The notes under the pieces are model-generated. The model did not search any database, had not been told where the DNA came from, and saw only the letters and a list, made by a program, of their open reading frames with translations. This document shows, piece after piece, positions 35,051 to 38,031 of a stretch of DNA of 38,031 nucleotides. The position numbers and the translations under genes were made by a program. Position 1 is the first letter of the stretch; the number at the start of each line of letters is the position of its first letter. The stretch covers positions 1 to 38,031 of the forward strand of contig NZ_LZGM01000031.1 in the NCBI RefSeq assembly GCF_001690195.1, read 5' to 3'. The stretch comes from Gilliamella sp. wkB108 (GTDB lineage Bacteria; Pseudomonadota; Gammaproteobacteria; Enterobacterales; Orbaceae).

Positions 35051-37615
35051 ATGAGTATAATAGAGCAACTAACCAATAACCTTTCTGCACTTGCAGATAA
35101 CTCACCACTCAATAATTATTCCCTTTCAATTGATAAACTTAACTCCACATCAGATATATCAGTATTATCACTTGAAGGCAAAGAAGAGTTAAATTATCCG
35201 TGGCGATATCTTGTTAACTTTACGAGTCAGAATAAACAAATTTCAATTGATTCAGTATTAAGCCAATCCGCCTCAATCACCTTTCATCCACGTAGTTTAC
35301 CATTACATTTAACGCAAATAAGTTCACTTGATGTACTAGACAAACCCAGAACCATTTATGGTGTAATTACAGAGTTTAGTTTACTTTCAATAAGTGAAGA
35401 TGAAGCCCATTATCAAATTTTGCTTGAACCTCGTGTTGGGCTACTAGCCAATAATCATCAAAGCGCAATTTTCCAAAATAAAAGTGTTGTTGACGTTGTT
35501 GAAGAAGTCCTGCGCAATCATGAGTTAACCGGTATAGATTTCAGGTTTGAGTTAAACAACACTTATCCCATACGAGAATTTATTACTCAATGGCAAGAAA
35601 GCGATTTAACATTTATTAAACGATTACTTGCCGACGTTGGTATCTGGTTTTATTTTGAAACCCACCCCAAACATCATTGTGACGTTATGGTGATAAGTGA
35701 TTATGAGCAAGGATTTGAAAAAGCAGGCAGTATAATTATTAAGCAACCTAGCGGTTTAAATGATAATCATCGCCATAGTGTATGGGATTTACAATTTAAT
35801 AGTAGAACTAAACCTAATCAGGTAAGTATTAACGATTACAACTACCGCATGGCTGATAGCAATCTTTTTACCACCAATAATAGCCAACAAAAAGACATCA
35901 CGACACGCGGTAATGATTATCTCTATGAAGAACACCATAAAACACTCGGTGATATCGAAACTGTTGAAAGTGGTAAATGGTATGCACATATTCGCCACCA
36001 AAGGCACATTGCTGAACAGCTGTTTATTTATGGGGAGTGTAATGATTTTCAATTAGCACCAGGGCAACATCTTATTATTGAAGAGTGTCCAATTAAAGAT
36101 ATTAAAGATGGCATTATCATTATTTCGACCCACTGTCGAGCCGACCGAACCGAAGCTTATCATACACATTTCACCGCGATACCATTTGACATTCTAAAAC
36201 CTTATCGCCCGGCAACATTACCATGGCCACAAATAAGTGGAACATTACCCGCTAGAGTGACCAGTCCGAATAATGATACTTATGGTTATATAGACACCCA
36301 AGGTCGTTATCGTATCAAATTCAATTTTGACCTAAAAAATTGGAAAAAAGGAGAGGAAAGTTTGTGGGTAAGGCTAGCAAAACCTTATGCCGGCAATACC
36401 TATGGTTTCCATTTTCCACTTTTGGATTCTACGGAAGTTGCGGTAGCATTCACCAATGGTGATCCTGATAGACCTTATATTTCACATGCTATGCATGATA
36501 GCTCTCATCCCGACCATGTAACAACAATAAATAAACATCGCAATGTAATTCGTACTCCCGCTAATAATAAGTTACGTATGGATGACAAGCGTGGGGAAGA
36601 ACATATTAAACTCGCCACTGAATATGGTAAAACGCAACTTAATCTAGGTCACTTAGTTGATAATAGTAAAACGCAACGAGGTGAAGGTTTTGAATTGCGT
36701 ACCGATCAATGGGGAGCAATACGAGCTGGTAAAGGAATTTATGTAACATCATATAAACGAGAAGGTAATCAAGGTGTAAAAAAAGCCAGTTTAGATGGTG
36801 ATGAAACAGCAAGATTATTAAAAACTGGTTTAAGTGTATCCAAAAGATTATCTAAACGTTCTGAAAGCCACCGTTCAGGAAAATTAGAAGGCTCTGATAG
36901 TTATAATCTGTTTGTAAGCTACACAGTAACAGAAATCGATGATAACCTCTCATTTACAGAGCCAAGTATGGTTTTGTCAAGTCCTAAAGGCATAGCTTTA
37001 GCAACGCCTGACAGTATTTATCAATATGCTGAAAAAAATATCCTACTTACCAGTAAACATGATACTAATATTGCAGCTAATAACTCAGTCCATGTTAGCA
37101 CAGGTAAAGATTACTCAGTTTTTGCTAAACAAGATATCAAGTTATTTAGTGGTGAAGCTAAAGTCCAATTACAGGCACATAATAGTGATATTGAAGTGAT
37201 CGCCGATAAATCACTCAAAATAGTGAGTAATGACGATAAAATTGATATTAATGCTAAAAAAGAGATAACCATAGCTTGTGGTGGCGCTTATATTCGTCTT
37301 GCTAACGGCAATATTGAACTTTATGCACCTGGTATTATTAAACATGGCGCACAATCTTTTCCGTATTCAGGGCCACAAAAGATGCTACCAACGCTTTATT
37401 CTTTTCCTAAACAGCAACCCGAGTCTCCTTATCTTAAACAATTTATTTTAGTCGAGGAAGGTACCGACAAACCAATTATCAACCGAGAATATCAGATATT
37501 AAATAAAGATAAACAAATCATAGCTGAAGGCAAAACCGATGCGCAAGGGAAAACTCAAATGGTGTCATCTGGATATGAAGAGGCTGAAGTAACATTTAGG
37601 TATAAAAGGAATTAA
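35051..37615 (+). CDS. vgrG: Type VI secretion spike protein VgrG (TssI)
   Basis: VgrG trimers form the tip of the type VI secretion needle and carry effectors. It is 854 residues. The gp27-like N-terminus covers about 15-390 (LSLEGKEELNYPWRYLVNF, REFITQWQESDLTFIKRLL), and the gp5-like OB domain about 395-480 (ARVTSPNNDTYGYIDTQGRY). A DUF2345 beta-helix extension follows at about 640-770 (GIALATPDSIYQYAEKNILL). A short C-terminal transthyretin-like domain (TDKPIINREYQILNKDKQII) usually docks cargo or an adaptor. No other T6SS genes are visible, so this is an orphan vgrG island in this window. The next gene starts 2 nt after its stop. Confidence 0.95.
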   Translation: MSIIEQLTNNLSALADNSPLNNYSLSIDKLNSTSDISVLSLEGKEELNYPWRYLVNFTSQNKQISIDSVLSQSASITFHPRSLPLHLTQISSLDVLDKPRTIYGVITEFSLLSISEDEAHYQILLEPRVGLLANNHQSAIFQNKSVVDVVEEVLRNHELTGIDFRFELNNTYPIREFITQWQESDLTFIKRLLADVGIWFYFETHPKHHCDVMVISDYEQGFEKAGSIIIKQPSGLNDNHRHSVWDLQFNSRTKPNQVSINDYNYRMADSNLFTTNNSQQKDITTRGNDYLYEEHHKTLGDIETVESGKWYAHIRHQRHIAEQLFIYGECNDFQLAPGQHLIIEECPIKDIKDGIIIISTHCRADRTEAYHTHFTAIPFDILKPYRPATLPWPQISGTLPARVTSPNNDTYGYIDTQGRYRIKFNFDLKNWKKGEESLWVRLAKPYAGNTYGFHFPLLDSTEVAVAFTNGDPDRPYISHAMHDSSHPDHVTTINKHRNVIRTPANNKLRMDDKRGEEHIKLATEYGKTQLNLGHLVDNSKTQRGEGFELRTDQWGAIRAGKGIYVTSYKREGNQGVKKASLDGDETARLLKTGLSVSKRLSKRSESHRSGKLEGSDSYNLFVSYTVTEIDDNLSFTEPSMVLSSPKGIALATPDSIYQYAEKNILLTSKHDTNIAANNSVHVSTGKDYSVFAKQDIKLFSGEAKVQLQAHNSDIEVIADKSLKIVSNDDKIDINAKKEITIACGGAYIRLANGNIELYAPGIIKHGAQSFPYSGPQKMLPTLYSFPKQQPESPYLKQFILVEEGTDKPIINREYQILNKDKQIIAEGKTDAQGKTQMVSSGYEEAEVTFRYKRN

Positions 37616-37617
37616 AG

Positions 37618-38031
37618 ATGGGAGCTTTCGATGGCCAAAATGTAATAATAGATATTATGGGTAAAACTTATAATAATCCAAATGATCATTATGATTATGG
37701 TATCTACACAAAAGTTAAAGACGGTGCCAGAAAATTAGACAATATTGTATTAAGCAGAATCTTTATTACAGTTAAATCAATTACTCAAATAGATCCTGGA
37801 CATTATTGGATTGAAATTATTCATCAAGATGAGGACGAAACCGATGAATTTATGGAAAAGGCAAGAAAAGACCGATTAGCCGAAAAGGATCTGCCTAAGT
37901 TAAATGGAATATGTAAAAAAGCCAATGGTTTTCGTGAAAGTTATGGTTGGTATCCAGATGATGCTGTACTCTTCGGATCCGGATTAAGTAATTTTTTAAA
38001 AGGTAACGGTTTTTTAAATGGTGATTGTGAA
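37618..38031 (+). CDS. Probable VgrG-linked cargo or adaptor, partial
   Basis: An open reading frame from ATG 37618 runs off the window end (138 codons, no stop). It begins MGAFDGQNVIIDIMGKTYNN and includes RIFITVKSITQIDPGHYWIE and ESYGWYPDDAVLFGSG. I do not recognise a family. Its place 2 nt behind vgrG, with AAAAGGA upstream, makes a type VI effector, effector adaptor or related accessory protein likely by context. The catalytic part, if any, lies beyond the window. Confidence 0.65.
   Translation, partial: MGAFDGQNVIIDIMGKTYNNPNDHYDYGIYTKVKDGARKLDNIVLSRIFITVKSITQIDPGHYWIEIIHQDEDETDEFMEKARKDRLAEKDLPKLNGICKKANGFRESYGWYPDDAVLFGSGLSNFLKGNGFLNGDCE

Overview
The window looks like the chromosome of an AT-rich gammaproteobacterium. 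The housekeeping blocks accD-folC-dedD-cvpA-purF, pyrF-yciH, tmk-holB and yejABEF, plus tmaR, are close to the E. coli versions in content and order. The AT-richness combined with yejABEF, a type VI secretion VgrG and a type I-E CRISPR system suggests Orbaceae (the Gilliamella group of insect-gut bacteria). That placement is an inference; no rRNA is present to settle it.

Layout. 1-6.8 kb: purF, cvpA, dedD, folC and accD on the minus strand, tmaR on plus, then yciH and pyrF on minus. 6.8-10.8 kb: a three-gene O-acetylation cluster (Ape1-like esterase, SGNH O-acetyltransferase, MBOAT) resembling the Neisseria pacA-pacB-ape1 peptidoglycan O-acetylation set. 10.9-12.5 kb: holB and tmk. 12.8-21.0 kb: a type I-E CRISPR-Cas island with an unknown membrane protein, a 19-repeat array, cas2, cas1, cas6e, cas5e, cas7e, a cas8e-cse2 fusion, a 52-residue small ORF, and a two-pseudo-repeat element upstream of the operon. 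21.3-22.1 kb: frdC and frdD without frdAB. 22.2-29.0 kb: a YnfC-like exported protein and the yejABEF peptide importer. 29.4-33.0 kb: a GNAT acetyltransferase, cas3, and a second short array with a different repeat stem. 33.0-38.0 kb: a decayed gene, an exported OB-fold protein, a non-coding repeat region, vgrG and the start of its likely cargo gene.

How the CRISPR parts fit together. Cascade (Cas8e-Cse2, Cas7e, Cas5e, Cas6e) and the Cas1-Cas2 integrase are on the minus strand. The Cas3 nuclease-helicase is 9.4 kb away on plus, beside its own array. Both arrays have matching leaders: an IHF-like site, a TTGGTAGAATT box and a TATAATT end at the same distances from the first repeat, so one integrase probably feeds both.

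Most striking is 20912-21033. Two degenerate I-E repeats flank a 20-nt pseudo-spacer. Its first 11 bases match a protospacer with an AAG PAM lying on the likely -35 of the cas operon promoter. The second pseudo-repeat doubles as an intrinsic terminator. This is the layout expected of a CreR/CreA-like mini-CRISPR RNA that makes Cascade repress its own operon.

The second notable feature is that cas8e and cse2 form one open reading frame. A Shine-Dalgarno sequence (GGAG, 6 nt, ATG) at the junction could still release a free Cse2 subunit.
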